35,539 nucleotides of DNA from Candidatus Nitrosocosmicus sp. (GTDB taxonomy: Archaea > Thermoproteota > Nitrososphaeria > Nitrososphaerales > Nitrososphaeraceae). The stretch lies in the NCBI GenBank assembly GCA_025934495.1, contig JAICXY010000027.1, forward strand, positions 1 through 35,539, written 5' to 3'. The notes beneath the pieces are model-generated. The model did not search any database and had not been told where the DNA came from. It saw nothing but the letters and a program-made list of their open reading frames with translations. Shown here piece by piece: positions 34,592 through 35,539 of this stretch (its first letter is position 1; the number at the start of each line of letters is the position of its first letter). The position numbers and the translations under genes were made by a program.

Positions 34592-34924
34592 ATGAGTGAA
34601 TCTCAAAATACAGATATTAACGTTGATAATGATAGTAGTAGTTCAGAAAAAGAACAACAACAACAACATAAAGTATCAGCATGTTCTGAAGCAATTACAA
34701 AGCTTGTTGATAAGATAATAAACAAAAATGTGTCGGTAACATACACCTTTGATAAATTGGATATTGAGGTTCCAACTGCTCATGGTCCAGGCGGAAGAGA
34801 ATTAGGTGGAGCAAAATGGGTTATAGATGGTACAATAAACATTTCTACAACATCAACAACAACTTCTCCTAATGGTTCATCAAACAATTCTTCTTCTTCT
34901 TCTTCAAAATATACGGCAGCGTAA
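34592..34924 (+). CDS. Hypothetical protein with conserved core and low-complexity tails
   Basis: 110 residues. The N-terminus (2-30) is Ser/Asp/Glu/Gln-rich with a Gln run (QQQQ), and the C-terminus (86-107) is a Ser/Thr/Asn run; both look disordered. Between them is a compact core: ACSEAITKLVDKIINKNVSV (30-49), TYTFDKLDIEVPTAHGPGGR (50-69) and ELGGAKWVIDGTINIS (70-85). No signal peptide. I do not recognise the core. The simple-sequence ends are encoded by CAA and TCT repeats prone to slippage. A decayed gene follows 55 bases downstream and may once have been its operon partner. Confidence 0.55.
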   Translation: MSESQNTDINVDNDSSSSEKEQQQQHKVSACSEAITKLVDKIINKNVSVTYTFDKLDIEVPTAHGPGGRELGGAKWVIDGTINISTTSTTTSPNGSSNNSSSSSSKYTAA

Positions 34925-34979
34925 TATGCTATTGTAGAGATATATACCTGCACGGACGGAGTGTATTTTCTTATTAAAT

Positions 34980-35364
34980 ATGAGGGGTAATATTTTAATA
35001 GATTTTAATAAAGCACCTCTTTTATCAACAGAATTTAAAGAAGATACAATAATTATTGTATGAACGATATATCTATTTTTGATTTTATTGACCTTGATAT
35101 TGTTAATATAGATGATAACAATAAAGATGGATAAGATAATAGTAGTAGTAAATCAAGCTTTTGGAATATGATTCATAATGCACGAAACTTTGCTGAAGAA
35201 TTACATATAAAAGACTAACAATTATTTTATGTGTAAAAGGAAAAGAAACAGCAATCATAGGTGAAAAAGCAATTTCAATCTCGAATATTAAACAAAAACA
35301 AAAGCATTCAAATAAAAGTATTATAGAAAAAGCTAAACTTTTAAGAGATTTTAGATTAAAATAG
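34980..35364 (+). pseudogene. Decayed small gene(s) downstream of the low-complexity protein
   Basis: Short plus-strand frames abut: ATG 34980 (MRGNILIDFNKAPLLSTEFK..., 27 residues), ATG 35060 (MNDISIFDFIDLDIVNIDDN...), a TAA at about 35132 in frame with SKSSFWNMIHNARNFAEELH, then a shift into LTIILCVKGKETAIIGEKAI and KSIIEKAKLLRDFRLK ending at TAG 35364. The pieces read like one soluble protein of about 110 residues broken by a stop and a frameshift. The parent family is not recognised. Confidence 0.35.
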
Positions 35365-35399
35365 ATATCTATTCTATATAAAATGTATCTCTATTACAT

Positions 35400-35539
35400 G
35401 GCTCTGTTAACTTAAGAAAAAGCTATAGCTAAAAACTTGTTATAACATATATTGAAATATCAAAGACAAAGAACCAAGCCAAAAGATATAGCTTATTCTC
35501 TATATCTTTACTTTCTAGGTCTCTCTTATAGAAGCACCG
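35400..35539 (+). mobile_element. Left end of an insertion sequence (DDE family of 17030 and 26066), cut by window end
   Basis: GTTAACTTAAGAAAAAGC at 35406-35423 matches the left end of the decayed copy at 26066 over about 18 of 20 bases, and the coding sequence that follows matches that copy's N-terminus. The element runs out of the window, so its right end and activity are unseen. Confidence 0.65.
35452..35539 (+). CDS. Transposase N-terminus (partial, continues beyond window)
   Basis: From TTG 35452 the frame is open to the window end: KYQRQRTKPKDIAYSLYLYF then LGLSYRST. It corresponds to the broken copy at 26130 (KRQRTKPKEIAFSLYL, FLGLHFRNT) but without its stop codon, so this copy may be intact. 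The start is uncertain because a TAA lies three codons upstream and no ATG is available. The family uses a DDE catalytic triad further downstream, outside the window. Confidence 0.55.
   Translation, partial: MKYQRQRTKPKDIAYSLYLYFLGLSYRST

Overview
The window is AT-rich archaeal DNA, best explained as a chromosome of an ammonia-oxidising thaumarchaeon (Nitrososphaerales, most like Nitrosocosmicus). Reasons: a fused ADP-forming acyl-CoA synthetase of the type used in the thaumarchaeal 3-hydroxypropionate/4-hydroxybutyrate cycle, a KEOPS Cgi121-like subunit, an archaeal-type AspRS next to a NusA-like KH protein, a DUF3892 protein, TATA boxes 25-28 bases before start codons (leaderless mRNAs, often GTG or TTG starts), and a tRNA gene with an intron in the D-loop. 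The organism call is inference; no rRNA or amo gene lies in the window.

Layout. 1-9038 is a housekeeping block: a cut-off hypothetical gene, Sua5-type threonylcarbamoyl-AMP synthase, a THUMP protein, Cgi121-like KEOPS subunit (together a tRNA-modification neighbourhood), a UbiE-like methyltransferase, the acyl-CoA synthetase, an IscA/HesB carrier, glutamate dehydrogenase, then a 1-kb gene-poor stretch with two hairpins and two small unknown genes. 9133-9998 is a decayed IS5-type element. 10008-13551, all on the minus strand, holds an orphan oligopeptide-type ABC ATPase (frameshifted at its start), SufS and SufU (4-base overlap) and a PAP2-like membrane protein lacking its catalytic His. 13840-16975 holds DUF3892, NusA-like KH, AspRS and a JAMM metalloprotease.

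17-22.3 kb is an accessory stretch: two dead insertion sequences, an unknown gene, two small exported proteins (one with a 111-bp perfect repeat), and a decayed exported-protein gene. 22.3-25.4 kb carries a TRIC channel, a class III nucleotidyl-cyclase-like protein with an unassigned C-terminal half, and an exported protein. 26.0-28.6 kb contains another dead IS, an NRAMP-family transporter broken by one frameshift, and a fragment of an HxlR-like regulator.

28816-33131 looks like the remains of an element integrated at tRNA-Glu: the intact tRNA gene at one end, a truncated and decayed copy of its 3' part in the same orientation 4.2 kb away, and a dead tyrosine recombinase starting 4 bases from the intact tRNA. 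Inside are a VOC protein, a dead serine beta-lactamase-fold hydrolase, and a CopD-like membrane protein. Beyond it lie a CADD/TenA-like diiron protein, tRNA-Met(CAT), a transposase fragment, a low-complexity unknown protein, a decayed gene, and the start of an apparently intact IS copy cut by the window end.

Overall: core information-processing and metabolic genes separated by heavy mobile-element debris. No CRISPR array, toxin-antitoxin pair or complete defence system was seen.
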